64,000 nt of DNA from Streptomyces canus 299MFChir4.1 (lineage in GTDB: Bacteria; Actinomycetota; Actinomycetes; Streptomycetales; Streptomycetaceae): contig NZ_KB911596.1 in assembly GCF_000383615.1 (NCBI RefSeq), positions 1 to 64,000 on the forward strand, in the 5' to 3' direction. The position numbers and the translations under genes were made by a program. Below the pieces are notes generated by a model. The model saw only the letters and a program-made list of their open reading frames with translations. It had not been told where the DNA came from and ran no database searches. Within the stretch, counting starts at the first letter, position 1, and the number at the start of each line of letters is the position of its first letter. Shown piece by piece: positions 16,681-25,702 of the stretch.

Positions 16681-17208
16681 TTATACCTGATCGACCGCGA
16701 TCGGCTGCAGGAGCCTCTTCGGCCGGAGCAGGGCCCGGCTGACCGGATTCGCCGGGTCCGGGTCGAGTCCGGGGCCCGGCACCATGAGGACGTCCTCGAC
16801 CGGTACGACGATCCCGCAGGCGGGGCATTCGCCGTAGGAGCCGAGTTCGGTGCCGCACTCGGCGTGCTGGAAGAGGCGCAGCACGGTTTCGGCGTAGTGC
16901 TCGCGGCCCCAGCGGCCGAGGGCGCGCAGGGCGGGCCACAGGGCGATGCCGCGGTCGGTGACGACGTACTCGTCGCGCGGCGGGGACTCCTGGTACCGGC
17001 GCTTCTCAAGGATTCCCTCCTCGGTGAGCATCTGGAGGCGGGCGGCGAGGACCGCGCGCGGGATGCCGAGGTGGACGAGGAAGTCGTTGTAGCGCCTGAC
17101 GCCGTAGAGGGCGTCGCGGACGACGAGCAGGGTCCAGCGCTCGCCGACGATCTCCAGCGCGCGGGCGATCGAGCATTCCTGTGTCGCGTAGTCCTTGCCC
17201 AGTGCCAT
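16681..17208 (-). CDS. HxlR family transcriptional regulator
   Basis: Winged-helix regulator of 175 residues. It has the HxlR hallmark: Cys near the N-terminus (ECSIARALEIVGERWTLLVV), then a wing with RRYQESPPRDEYV. A C-terminal extension contains a possible Cys pair ECPAC plus an upstream Cys. Divergent from the MFS exporter at 17277 and probably its repressor. Two copies of a 17-bp site lie between and inside the exporter start. A longer start at 17226 is possible. Confidence 0.85.
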   Translation of the reverse strand: MALGKDYATQECSIARALEIVGERWTLLVVRDALYGVRRYNDFLVHLGIPRAVLAARLQMLTEEGILEKRRYQESPPRDEYVVTDRGIALWPALRALGRWGREHYAETVLRLFQHAECGTELGSYGECPACGIVVPVEDVLMVPGPGLDPDPANPVSRALLRPKRLLQPIAVDQV

Positions 17209-17238
17209 GACGCCCACTGTAACCATTTTCCGGTCATG

Positions 17239-17300
17239 GGTTCAATGACCGAACCTAGCCTGCTACGGTTCTCGGCATGACTAGGTTCAATGAACGAACC
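17239..17300. promoter_or_regulatory. Twin HxlR-type operators
   Basis: GGTTCAATGACCGAACC (17239-17255) and GGTTCAATGAACGAACC (17284-17300) differ at one base. Each has GGTTC/GAACC half sites. One covers the divergent promoter region, the other the first codons of the MFS gene. Starts are 45 bp apart. Confidence 0.7.
17264..17269 (+). promoter_or_regulatory. -10 element of a leaderless promoter
   Basis: TACGGT ends 7 bases before the ATG at 17277 and no ribosome site is present, so the transcript probably starts at or next to the ATG. It lies between the two HxlR-type sites. Confidence 0.5.
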
Positions 17301-18677
17301 CTCACTGCCCTCACTGGGGTGAAGCCGCCGCCGACCGACCCGGCGACGCCCGCCCGCCCCGGGGCCACCCTCGCCCTGACCAGCGCCGCCACCGCCGTGG
17401 CCCTCATGACGTACACCGCGCCGATGGTCACGCTCCCCGACGTCGCCGCCGACCTGCACACCCCGCTGTCCGCCCAGGCCTGGCTCCTGAACGGCACCCC
17501 GCTCGGCCTCGCCGCCCTCCTCCTGGTCGCCGGCAGCCTCGCCGACGACTACGGCCGCCGCCGGATCTTCGTCGCCGGCACCCTTGCCCTCGGCCTCACC
17601 ACGGCCCTGGGCGCGCTCACCTCGTCCACCTGGCTGTTCACGCTGGCCCGGATCGCCCAGGGCGCGGCCAGCGCGGCCCTCCTCGCGAGCAGCCTGGGTC
17701 TGATCGTGCACGCCTTCCCCTCCCCCAGAGGCCGCCTGCACGCGACGGGCGTGTGGGGTGCGTTCGTGAGCGGCGGCATCGCGGTCGGCCCCCTGCTGAG
17801 CGGGGCGATGCCGAACTGGAGAGTGTCCTACGGCGTCCTCGGCTTCGCCACCGTGCTCGTGGCCGCCCTGTCCGCACGGCTCCTGACCGAGTCCCGGGCC
17901 CCGCGCGGCGGCCGCCCGGACCTCGCCGGCGCGGTGGCCTTCGGGCTCGCCCTGGTCGCCCTGGTGGCGGCGCTGACCCTGGGCCGGGACGGCTGGCTGC
18001 GGGCGCCGGTCGGCCTGTTGCTGCTGGCGTTCGTCGTCCTGCTCGCCGTGTTCGCCGCGGTGGAACGCCGCTCGGCAACCCCGATGATCGACCTGGGCCT
18101 GCTGCGCCACCGCCGTTTCCTCGCGTCGTCCTCCGGCGGACTGTTCACGGGTCTCGCGGTGATCGGCCTGTTCAGCTTCCTCCCGGCCCTCCTCCAGCAG
18201 ACCGTCGGCCTGTCCGCGATGGACACGGCCTGGCTCTTCCTCCTCTGGTCCGGCCTGTCCTTCGTGGTCGCCCTCCAGGTCCGGCGGCTGGCCGGCCGGG
18301 TGCCGCCGCGCTGGCAGCTCGCGATCGGCTTCCTGCTGCACGCGGCGGGCGTGCTGACCATGCTGGGCTCGCTCGACGAGGGTTCCTGGGTACGGCTGCT
18401 GCCGGGCCTGGTGGTCGCCGGCGTCGGCAGCGGCCTGCTGAACGCGGCGCTCCCGCTGCTCGCCGTGGAGTCCGTCCCGGCCGCGCGGGCGGCGATGGGC
18501 TCGGGCGCCCAGCAGACCTTCCGCTACATCGGCTCCTGCGCCGGAGTCGCCCTGACGATCGCGCTCGCCACCTCCTCCGGCGGCGGCCTCGCCCACGGCG
18601 CGGACATCGCGATGCTGGTGTCGGCGGGACTGGCGCTGGTGGCGGCCGCGAGCGTGGTGGGACTGCGGGAGCAGTGA
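17277..18677 (+). CDS. MFS drug exporter (DHA2/EmrB-like)
   Basis: Membrane carrier of 466 residues with about 14 hydrophobic segments. The loop motif after helix 2 is LADDYGRRRIF, and the helix 5 region GGIAVGPLLSGAM is the antiporter motif of drug/H+ exchangers. Probably exports a toxic compound or metabolite. It is controlled by the divergent HxlR protein. Residues 1-28 are a hydrophilic tail carrying the second operator in its codons (RFNERT). Confidence 0.9.
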   Translation: MTRFNERTLTALTGVKPPPTDPATPARPGATLALTSAATAVALMTYTAPMVTLPDVAADLHTPLSAQAWLLNGTPLGLAALLLVAGSLADDYGRRRIFVAGTLALGLTTALGALTSSTWLFTLARIAQGAASAALLASSLGLIVHAFPSPRGRLHATGVWGAFVSGGIAVGPLLSGAMPNWRVSYGVLGFATVLVAALSARLLTESRAPRGGRPDLAGAVAFGLALVALVAALTLGRDGWLRAPVGLLLLAFVVLLAVFAAVERRSATPMIDLGLLRHRRFLASSSGGLFTGLAVIGLFSFLPALLQQTVGLSAMDTAWLFLLWSGLSFVVALQVRRLAGRVPPRWQLAIGFLLHAAGVLTMLGSLDEGSWVRLLPGLVVAGVGSGLLNAALPLLAVESVPAARAAMGSGAQQTFRYIGSCAGVALTIALATSSGGGLAHGADIAMLVSAGLALVAAASVVGLREQ

Positions 18678-18682
18678 CGCCG

Positions 18683-19495
18683 TCAACGCGGGCGCGTCGA
18701 GACGAGCGTGCCCCACACCACCAGCCGGTACCGGGACGTGTACTCCGGGGTGCAGGTGGTGAGGGTGATGTAGTGACCGGGCTCGGTGTAGCCGTGGGCG
18801 GGATGGACCGTCGAGCGCGGAATCGGGCCGATCACTCCCGAGTCGCGGGCCGAGGTCTGGCGCAGGGTTTTGTCCACGGCGTACGAGTAGACCGCGCTCC
18901 GCGTCTCCACCTGGACGGTGTCCCCGGGCGCGAGCCGGTTGACATACCGGAAGGGCTCGCCGTGGGTGTTGCGGTGCCCGGCGAGCGCGAAGTTCCCGGC
19001 GCCGCCCGGCTGCCCGGTACCGGGGTAGTGGCCGACGTACCCCTTGTTGAGGACGCTCCGCTTGCCGACGCCCTCGGCGACGGGGACGCGGAGGTGCAGG
19101 CGGGGGATGCTGAGGACGGCGTACGCCTGGGACAGGTCCGGCGTGACGGCGGAGTGGTCCGGGGCGCCGTCGCGGAGTTGCCGCTCGGCCCGGGAGCCCG
19201 GAGACGCCGTAGCAGAGGACGGGGACCCGGATCCGGAATCCGACCCGGACGCGGACCCGGATTCGGCGGCCGTACCGGCATCGGTCCGCCCGCCCCGTCC
19301 CCACTCCCGCTCCAGCGCCTCGACCCTGCGCTGAGCGCCCTCCCGGGCCTCCCGGTTGGTCCACCACAGCTGGTGCACGACGAGCAGCAGCAGGACGACG
19401 CCCACGGTGACGAGCAGTTCGCCGCCGGTCCACACCGCACGCCTGCGACGCTCGCGCCGACGCCGGGCTCCGTGGTGCATGATGCGCTGCCGCAT
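18683..19495 (-). CDS. Class E sortase
   Basis: Membrane sortase of 270 residues. An Arg-rich cytoplasmic tail, one membrane helix (about 24-44), a Glu/Arg-rich stretch and a Ser/Gly/Asp low-complexity linker (about 70-100) lead to the catalytic domain. His is in LAGHRNTHG, Cys in LTTCTPEYTSRYR and the Arg follows. This is the Streptomyces class E pattern; such enzymes attach LAxTG proteins (chaplins and others). It overlaps nothing and converges on the MFS gene with only 5 bp between stops. Confidence 0.9.
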   Translation of the reverse strand: MRQRIMHHGARRRRERRRRAVWTGGELLVTVGVVLLLLVVHQLWWTNREAREGAQRRVEALEREWGRGGRTDAGTAAESGSASGSDSGSGSPSSATASPGSRAERQLRDGAPDHSAVTPDLSQAYAVLSIPRLHLRVPVAEGVGKRSVLNKGYVGHYPGTGQPGGAGNFALAGHRNTHGEPFRYVNRLAPGDTVQVETRSAVYSYAVDKTLRQTSARDSGVIGPIPRSTVHPAHGYTEPGHYITLTTCTPEYTSRYRLVVWGTLVSTRPR

Positions 19496-19781
19496 GGGTC
19501 ACGCCTCCTCGGACGGGGCCGCCCGCACGATAAGGGCGAGACCTTCAAGTCACCAGTGCCGGGGGCCTCGTAAACCTGAGGGGCGGTCTACGGGACGGCG
19601 GTGCGGGGACAGGCGCGTCCGGTATACCCACTTCCTCCACTGGTTTTAGGAAGGGCTGTCAGAACTTGCTGTCACACCTCTCGACAAGCCCACTGGCCAC
19701 ACCCGATGCTTCGTCTGCATGAACGGGGGCAACGACGCCGGCCAGAAGGCGCGCGTCGACCCATCGGAGTTCGGAGTAGCC

Positions 19782-21254
19782 ATGATCCGACGCAGAACGC
19801 TGCTGACAGCCGCAGGAGGCACCCTCCTCGGCAGCGCCCTGGCCACCGGTACCGCCCGCGCGGACGCCACGATCGCGGTGAGCCCGGGAACGTCGTACGG
19901 CACCTGGGAGGGCTGGGGCACCTCGCTGGCCTGGTGGGCCAACGTGTTCGGCGCCCGGGACGACTTCGCCGACATCTTCTTCACCACCAAGTCGACGTCC
20001 TACAACGGCACTTCGCTCCCCGGCCTCGGCCTGAACATCGCCCGCTACAACCTGGGCGCGTGCAGCTGGAACACCGTGAACGGCGAGTCGATGGTCGCCT
20101 CCGCCAACATCCCCGCCTTCAAGCAGATCGAGGGCTACTGGCAGGACTGGAACAACGAGGACCCGACGTCCTCGGCGTGGGACTGGACGGCGGACGCCAA
20201 CCAGCGGGCGATGCTGGTGAAGGCCACGTCCAGGGGCGCGACCTCGGAGCTCTTCGCGAACTCCCCGATGTGGTGGATGTGCCAGAACCACAACCCCTCC
20301 GGTGCCTCCGGCGGCGGCAACAACCTCCAGACCTGGAACTACCGCCAGCACGCCTCCCACCTCGCCGCGACCGCCCTGTACGCCAAGAACAACTGGGGGG
20401 TGAACTTCTCGACGGTCGACGCCTTCAACGAGCCCTCCTCGTCCTGGTGGACGGCGACCGGCACGCAGGAGGGCTGCCACATGGACGCGTCGGTCCAGTC
20501 GGCCGTACTGCCGTATCTGCGCAGCGAGTTGAACAACCGCGGCCTGACCGGCGTGAAGATCTCGGCCTCGGACGAGACCAGCTACGACCTCGCCCGCACC
20601 ACCTGGAACTCCTTCAGCTCGACGACGAAGGGGTACGTCAACCAGGTCAACGTGCACGGCTACCAGGGCTCGAACGGCCGTAGGGACTTGTTGTACACGG
20701 ACGTCGTCACGACGGCCGGCAAGAAGCTGTGGAACTCCGAGACCGGCGACGGCGACGGCACCGGTTACACCACGGCCTTCAACCTCCTCTACGACTTCCG
20801 CTGGCTGCACCCCACTGCCTGGGTCTACTGGCAGGTCATGGACCCGACGGCGGGCTGGGGAGTGATCAAGTACGACGCCGGCACCCTTCAGGCCGGCGCG
20901 ATCGAGACGAAGTACTACGTGCTCGCCCAGTTCAGCCGTCACATCCGCCCCGGCATGAAGATCATCGACACGGGCGTGAGCAACGCGGTCGCGGCCTACG
21001 ACTCCTCGGCCAAGCGCCTGGTCATCGTGGCCCTGAACACCTCCACCTCGGCCCAGACCCTGACCTTCGACCTGTCCCGCTTCACGACGGTGACGGGCGG
21101 CTCCGGCGGCCTGGTCCCGCGCTGGAACACGGTGACGACGGGCGGCGACAAGTACGCGTCGTACTCCAACACCTTCCTGAGCGGAAAGTCGGTGGCGGTG
21201 CCGTTCGCGGCGAAGGCGGTGCAGACGCTGCAGATCGACGGCGTGACGATCTGA
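19782..21254 (+). CDS. Secreted GH30 enzyme, endo-beta-1,6-galactanase type
   Basis: Extracellular glycosidase of 490 residues. The signal is twin-arginine type (MIRRRTLLTAAGG, cleavage near ARADA at about 27-30). The GH30 barrel has an acid/base Glu in DAFNEPSSSWW and a nucleophile Glu in LWNSETGDG. A C-terminal beta domain completes the family layout. The closest characterised type from memory is the Streptomyces beta-1,6-galactanase acting on arabinogalactan side chains; fungal-type beta-1,6-glucanase activity is an alternative. ATG 19782 follows CGGAG. Confidence 0.85.
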   Translation: MIRRRTLLTAAGGTLLGSALATGTARADATIAVSPGTSYGTWEGWGTSLAWWANVFGARDDFADIFFTTKSTSYNGTSLPGLGLNIARYNLGACSWNTVNGESMVASANIPAFKQIEGYWQDWNNEDPTSSAWDWTADANQRAMLVKATSRGATSELFANSPMWWMCQNHNPSGASGGGNNLQTWNYRQHASHLAATALYAKNNWGVNFSTVDAFNEPSSSWWTATGTQEGCHMDASVQSAVLPYLRSELNNRGLTGVKISASDETSYDLARTTWNSFSSTTKGYVNQVNVHGYQGSNGRRDLLYTDVVTTAGKKLWNSETGDGDGTGYTTAFNLLYDFRWLHPTAWVYWQVMDPTAGWGVIKYDAGTLQAGAIETKYYVLAQFSRHIRPGMKIIDTGVSNAVAAYDSSAKRLVIVALNTSTSAQTLTFDLSRFTTVTGGSGGLVPRWNTVTTGGDKYASYSNTFLSGKSVAVPFAAKAVQTLQIDGVTI

Positions 21255-21354
21255 GGCGGGGGTGCGGGCCGGACCCTGACCTCTTCTCCTGTTAACCGGG
21301 CCCTGGCCTGCACCTCCCTCTTCTTTGCCACTGATCGGCAGTACGGTGTCACCC

Positions 21355-22365
21355 ATGCGCCCCGACACGCCTGCCGAGAACGTCGACCACAACGCCGAAG
21401 CGGCGCGCCTGGAGCGGACCGCCGACCGGTATCCCGAGGACGCCGAAGCCCTGCTCCTGCAGGCAGCGGCCCATCTGGAACTGGCCGGCGACCGCCCCGC
21501 CGCGTCCTCCCTCTACGACCGCCTGCTGGCCGCGCAGGACGGTTTGGAGAACCCGTTTCTCGTCCGTGCCCTGAAGGCCGCGAACCTCTGGGAGTACGGT
21601 CACGAGGCCGAGGCCCGCGCGATCATCGAGGGCGTCCGCGGGGCGGCCCCCCGGGACCCGGCCCCCTGGGTGATCGTCGCCGAGGCTCTGGAGTCCCACG
21701 ACGAGCTGGAGCAGGCGCAGGAGACGTTCACGGAGGGCGCCCGGGTCCTCCTGACGGACGTGGCGGAACCCCCGTACTCCACCCATCCCCTGCTGTTCGG
21801 CCGCCACCGCGTCCGCCGCATGCTGGGCCTGGCCCACGACGACTGGGACGTCCTGGCGGACACCCTCCACTCCTCCCCGGTCTCCCTGGACGAACTGCAC
21901 GACCCGAAGCGCGTCTGGTCGCTCGGCTCGGAGAACCCAGCGGAGCTGGAGGCGGAGATCTCCCGCCTGCGCGCCGAACTCGGCACGTTCCGGGCGGCGT
22001 TGTCCCGCCCCTTCCCGGTGGCGGTCCTGCACTGGTCTGCGGGGGAGCTGGCGGAACTGGTGGCCGGATACCCCTCCCTCTCCTCGGAGTACCCCTCCCA
22101 CGAGGAGCACCTGGCGACGATAGAGGCATCCCTGCGCGAGCTCGCCGCCTCCGGCACCCCGAACCTGGGCATCGTGTCGGGCACGGTCCCGTCGTACGAG
22201 GCCTTCGCAGCCTCGGAGGGCACGTCCCCGGCAGAGGTCTCCCTGCTCCCCCAGTACGCGACGACCCTGGCGGCCCGGGGCCGCGCGGTGGAGTGGCCGC
22301 CGCAGCGGGGGGCGGCTTGCTGGTGCGGGTCGGGGCGGGGGTATGGGGAGTGCCACGGGGAGTGA
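21355..22365 (+). CDS. TPR-like SEC-C motif protein
   Basis: Cytoplasmic 336-residue protein. The N-terminal half is helical with tetratricopeptide-like repeats. The C-terminus is a zinc-binding SEC-C motif, CWCGSGRGYGECHGE, where the last ligand is Cys-His. SEC-C tails are found on SecA and many unrelated proteins and mediate protein binding. Function unknown. Likely leaderless: TACGGT ends 7 bases before ATG. Confidence 0.8.
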   Translation: MRPDTPAENVDHNAEAARLERTADRYPEDAEALLLQAAAHLELAGDRPAASSLYDRLLAAQDGLENPFLVRALKAANLWEYGHEAEARAIIEGVRGAAPRDPAPWVIVAEALESHDELEQAQETFTEGARVLLTDVAEPPYSTHPLLFGRHRVRRMLGLAHDDWDVLADTLHSSPVSLDELHDPKRVWSLGSENPAELEAEISRLRAELGTFRAALSRPFPVAVLHWSAGELAELVAGYPSLSSEYPSHEEHLATIEASLRELAASGTPNLGIVSGTVPSYEAFAASEGTSPAEVSLLPQYATTLAARGRAVEWPPQRGAACWCGSGRGYGECHGE

Positions 22366-22388
22366 CACGGGAGTGACACTGGTGGACT

Positions 22389-22415
22389 GGGGCCGGGGGA
22401 TGTGTTCCCCGGCCC
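22389..22415 (+). terminator. Terminator after SEC-C gene
   Basis: GGGCCGGGG pairs with CCCCGGCCC around a short loop, just after the stop codon at 22365. Confidence 0.6.
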
Positions 22416-22465
22416 TCTCCCTTTCCCTCAAGTGCCGGAAAAGACGCACTATTTACCCAAAGGAT

Positions 22466-22482
22466 CTTCACTGACTGTGAAG
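22466..22482. promoter_or_regulatory. Small inverted repeat upstream of secreted protein gene
   Basis: CTTCAC-TGACT-GTGAAG lies about 80 bp before the start at 22563. It could be an operator; evidence is only its symmetry. Confidence 0.25.
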
Positions 22483-22562
22483 CATGTCCCTAAGATGCGG
22501 AGATCAACAGGCCTGACCAAGAGGGGACTTGGACGGGCCTCTCAATTTCCCGTGGGGGATTC

Positions 22563-23411
22563 ATGCGTATACGCGTTGCGGCCGCCGTCGTTTCCGGTGC
22601 AGCCGTTCTGTCCGCGCTCGCTCTTCCGGTGACCGCCCAGGCGGCGGTACGGACGGGTGCGGAGGCGAAGCTCAGTTCCTTCACCTCGCGCTCCGTTCAG
22701 CCGAGGGACTCGTTGGGGAACATGAAGTTCTCGCACGCGGTCATCAACGGGGGCAAGGACATCGTCCTCGGAACCACCGGCACGAAGACCGTCAACGTCA
22801 CCTACACCGCCAAGGACGAGAGCGGCGTCGCCGTCACCGAGGCCTTCCTGTGGCAGGGCACCGACAGTTCGACCACGGACGGCATCACCGGCGGCCTGGG
22901 GACGGACGACGACCCCGACTGCACGGAGACGGCGACCCAGGGCACGTACACCTGCAAGGCCGTCTTCAACATCCACCCCGCCACCGACATGAAGGACAAC
23001 GGCGTGGCAGGGACCTGGAAGCTGTTCCTGGGTGGCTGGGACCTGTACGCGAACGCCAGCTACGACGACGACGTCGCCACCGCCTCGATCAAGAAGGCCT
23101 CCACGCTGACCGCCAACGCCACGCCGGAGCCGGTCAAGAAGGGCAAGACCATCACGGTCACGGGCAAGCTCGCCCGCGCGAACTGGCAGACGGGCAAGTT
23201 CGCGGGCTACGTGTCCCAGCCCGCGAAGCTCCAGTTCCGCAAGAAGGGCAGCAACACCTACACCACACTCAAGACGGTCAAGACGAACAGCACGGGCGTC
23301 CTGACGACCACCACCAAGGCCACGGTGGACGGTTACTACCGCTACGTCTTCGCGGGCACCGCCACCACCGCCGCAGCGACGGCGCCCGGCGACTTCGTCG
23401 ACGTCAGGTAA
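22563..23411 (+). CDS. Secreted protein, two beta domains
   Basis: 282-residue secreted protein without an assigned family. A signal peptide ends near residue 27 (AQA-AV). The N-terminal domain has two Cys (DPDCTE and YTCKA) likely forming a disulfide. The C-terminal part (about 180-280) reads like an Ig-like beta fold: KKGKTITVTGKLARA...YRYVFAG, seen in many Streptomyces exoproteins annotated as calcium-binding. GGGGGA precedes the ATG. Confidence 0.8.
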   Translation: MRIRVAAAVVSGAAVLSALALPVTAQAAVRTGAEAKLSSFTSRSVQPRDSLGNMKFSHAVINGGKDIVLGTTGTKTVNVTYTAKDESGVAVTEAFLWQGTDSSTTDGITGGLGTDDDPDCTETATQGTYTCKAVFNIHPATDMKDNGVAGTWKLFLGGWDLYANASYDDDVATASIKKASTLTANATPEPVKKGKTITVTGKLARANWQTGKFAGYVSQPAKLQFRKKGSNTYTTLKTVKTNSTGVLTTTTKATVDGYYRYVFAGTATTAAATAPGDFVDVR

Positions 23412-23444
23412 CCAGTCCGACAGCACCGCGCGTCGACCATCCGG

Positions 23445-23477
23445 TGCCGGGCCGCCATGCAGCATGGCGGCCCGGCA
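23445..23477. terminator. Strong palindromic terminator
   Basis: A 16-base arm starting TGCCGGGCC pairs perfectly with its complement across a single base, 34 bp after the stop at 23411. The stretch from here to 23949 has no convincing gene. A GC3-rich reading frame at about 23460-23765 on the plus strand has no recognisable domain or start and may be a gene remnant. Confidence 0.75.
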
Positions 23478-23949
23478 TCACACCATTGGGGCGCTGGCGG
23501 CGTGCGGTGCGAGAGCCGGCGAATCCCGTCTTGCTTCGTGGGTCACGACCGCAGACGTCCCCGCTCGGTGGACGCGGTCGCGGTCGTCGGGGCGGACAAC
23601 CTGTGCCGGGGCGCGCCTGTGCCGGTTCAGCGGATCCATGTCCGGGCGGTTCTCCCTCGTGGGCGGTCCGTGGACATGGCACTCCTGGTACCGACGGACC
23701 GGGCCACGGCCGCACCCGCCCGGCTCCCGCGCGCCGACGACCAGCTCCCTGCTATAGCAACCTAGTTCGGATGGGGCGGAACGGCTATGGCGGGGTGGCC
23801 CCCTGCCGCCGCACCTCCATCCCCCTGCGTTTCGTGCCCGGCGGGCGATGCGTCGACGATCAGCGCAACCCGGACATCGTCCCCAACCCCGCCGGACAGT
23901 TGTGTGCGCTGCCGACCGCCGCCACCACCCGCAACACCTGCACAGGCGA

Positions 23950-24429
23950 TCAGCCGCACCGGATGTCCGGGGTGCTGAGGGTGTACTTCACACCGCCCCG
24001 GCTCAGTGACCCGCTCAGGTGGATGCACTCGTTGGTCGCGTCGAACCAGGTGTAGACCGGCCCGGCGTAGTAGTGGTAGTTCACCGGGTGCTCCGGCGGC
24101 GGGTCGGCGGTGTAGTCGCCGCTCTCGTCGTGGAGATACAGCGTGATGTTGGATGCCAGTCCGTCGTACGGGCTGGAGAAGAACTTCGCGCAGTTCCGCT
24201 TGGTCGAGGCGTTCCAGTAGGTGCGCGCGTAGCCACCCCCGCTGCTCCCCGAAGGGCTCTTGGCCCAGTAGTTCTTGCCGTCCCAGGTACCGCTGCACTC
24301 AACGGCCGTCGGAGCGGCAGCAGTTGTCTCCCCGCTCGGTGCCGCCTGCGCGGTCGGAGCGGCGACCAGTCCGAGCATCAGCGCCATGACGCCGAGGCCG
24401 AGCAGCTGTGTTCTCCGTAAACGCCTCAT
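23950..24429 (-). CDS. Small secreted protein
   Basis: 159-residue exported protein. The start at 24429 is preceded by GGGAG; a Met 13 codons upstream lacks one. The signal peptide is Arg-rich and ends near AQAAP (about 31). The mature part has four Cys, many Tyr/Trp and segments such as FFSSPYDGLASNITLYLHDES, suggesting a disulfide-bonded beta protein. No family recognised. Confidence 0.75.
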   Translation of the reverse strand: MRRLRRTQLLGLGVMALMLGLVAAPTAQAAPSGETTAAAPTAVECSGTWDGKNYWAKSPSGSSGGGYARTYWNASTKRNCAKFFSSPYDGLASNITLYLHDESGDYTADPPPEHPVNYHYYAGPVYTWFDATNECIHLSGSLSRGGVKYTLSTPDIRCG

Positions 24430-24647
24430 CCGCAACTCCCGTGGTGCGATGCCGTTAAGCCGGTACATGACACGAGCACTCCAAATGCTCTGCTCGCCCC
24501 AGAACGGGCATCCCCCTTTTCACGAAATCGCTACCTGATGACGACATACGAGGCGCCCTCGGCTCTCGGCATCGGGACACAGGCCAGAAGTGCTTCACCC
24601 CTGCGCGCGAACCCGCCACATCGCGTGGGCGGTTGCAGAGCTGCTGC

Positions 24648-25424
24648 TCAACCGGCTCTCATCGCATCCGAGATGGACTTGACCCCACCGTGCGCGGTAA
24701 GCCCCCCGTCCACGGGAATCTCCGCCCCCGTGATGAACGAGGACTCGTCGCTCAGCAGAAACACCACAAGCGGAGCGATGTCATCAACGGTCCCGCTCCG
24801 CCCCAACGGCGTCTCCCCGATCGTCGCGTCCCGGAAAGCCTCTGTGGCCCCGGCAGTCATCTCGGTCTCGATGTACCCGGGATGCACGGTATTGACCCGA
24901 ATCCCCCGAGGCCCCAACTCCATGGCGGCAACCTTGGACACCCCGCGCAGAGCCCACTTGCTGGCGGTATAGGCGACGGGGTAGTACCCGGTGAGCGCGG
25001 CCGACGACCCGACGTTCACGATGGACGAGCAGGGCGGCATGAGCGGGGCGAGGTACTGAATCCCCAGCAACGGCCCAACGGTATTCACGGCCTGCACCCG
25101 CGCGAAGTCCTCGGCCCGCACACTGTCGATCCGATCCCGCTGAATGATCCCGGCGTTGTTGACCAGCCCGTGCACCTGGCCGTACGCCTCCTTCAGCTCA
25201 GCAGCGAACTCAGCCCAGTCGGCCTCACTACTGACATCAAGCCGCCGGCACTCACCGCCCTCCGGCCGCACATCAGCACCCACCACCGTGGCCCCGGCCT
25301 CCTGCAAGGCGGCAGCCTCGGCGGCGCCCTGCCCGCGAGCTGCGCCGGCGACGATCACGACCTTGCCGGCCAGCCGCCGGGTCTGCTGATCACTTTCGGA
25401 GATCCGAATCATGGCGGAAAACAT
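24648..25424 (-). CDS. Short-chain dehydrogenase/reductase
   Basis: Classical SDR of 258 residues. The NAD(P) site is GAARGQG, the NNAG motif is present (VNNAGI), and the catalytic triad appears as Ser in NVGSSAAL and Y-x-x-x-K in YTASK. C-terminal PVDGG is the usual family ending. It resembles 3-oxoacyl-ACP reductase/hydroxysteroid dehydrogenase types; substrate not deducible. Start at 25412 is a close alternative. Confidence 0.88.
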   Translation of the reverse strand: MFSAMIRISESDQQTRRLAGKVVIVAGAARGQGAAEAAALQEAGATVVGADVRPEGGECRRLDVSSEADWAEFAAELKEAYGQVHGLVNNAGIIQRDRIDSVRAEDFARVQAVNTVGPLLGIQYLAPLMPPCSSIVNVGSSAALTGYYPVAYTASKWALRGVSKVAAMELGPRGIRVNTVHPGYIETEMTAGATEAFRDATIGETPLGRSGTVDDIAPLVVFLLSDESSFITGAEIPVDGGLTAHGGVKSISDAMRAG

Positions 25425-25454
25425 AGCCGTAGTGGGTAAGCAACCCTCTTGCCC

Positions 25455-25601
25455 CTACTCGGCGATCTCCCCAAACCGTTCGGCATGCGTCGGCACCGAC
25501 GCCACCAGGCGATCCACGACCCGTCCGCGAACTCCAGGTCGTGGTGCCGCCCGCAGCAGGTCGTACGCCGTTGTGGCCTGGCAGGCGTGGCGCGATCTCA
25601 C
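25455..25601 (-). pseudogene. Possible gene remnant, C-terminal piece
   Basis: A 48-codon frame with GTG start and no ribosome site, ending in TAG. Codon use looks native and the sequence (LLRAAPRPGVRGRVVDRLVA, then an acidic end) reads like the tail of a larger protein. It fills part of the gap between the SDR and the restriction gene. Either the rest of the gene was lost when the neighbour region arrived, or it is a small gene. Confidence 0.3.
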
Positions 25602-25702
25602 CGTCGACTGCCTGAAAATGATCACTTTTCTGTGCGGCGCCTCGAATGTCAGTGGTTGCTGTTAGAACTGATCCCCATCGGTGGGAGATCGAAGGAGCAG
25701 TC

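Noticed and set aside
16230..19502. Minus-strand open frame of over 1000 codons
   Set aside because: It spans three genes on both strands and has no domain; GC-driven openness only.
23457..23765. GC3-rich plus-strand frame after the palindromic terminator
   Set aside because: No start signal, no domain, no operon context; at most a remnant.
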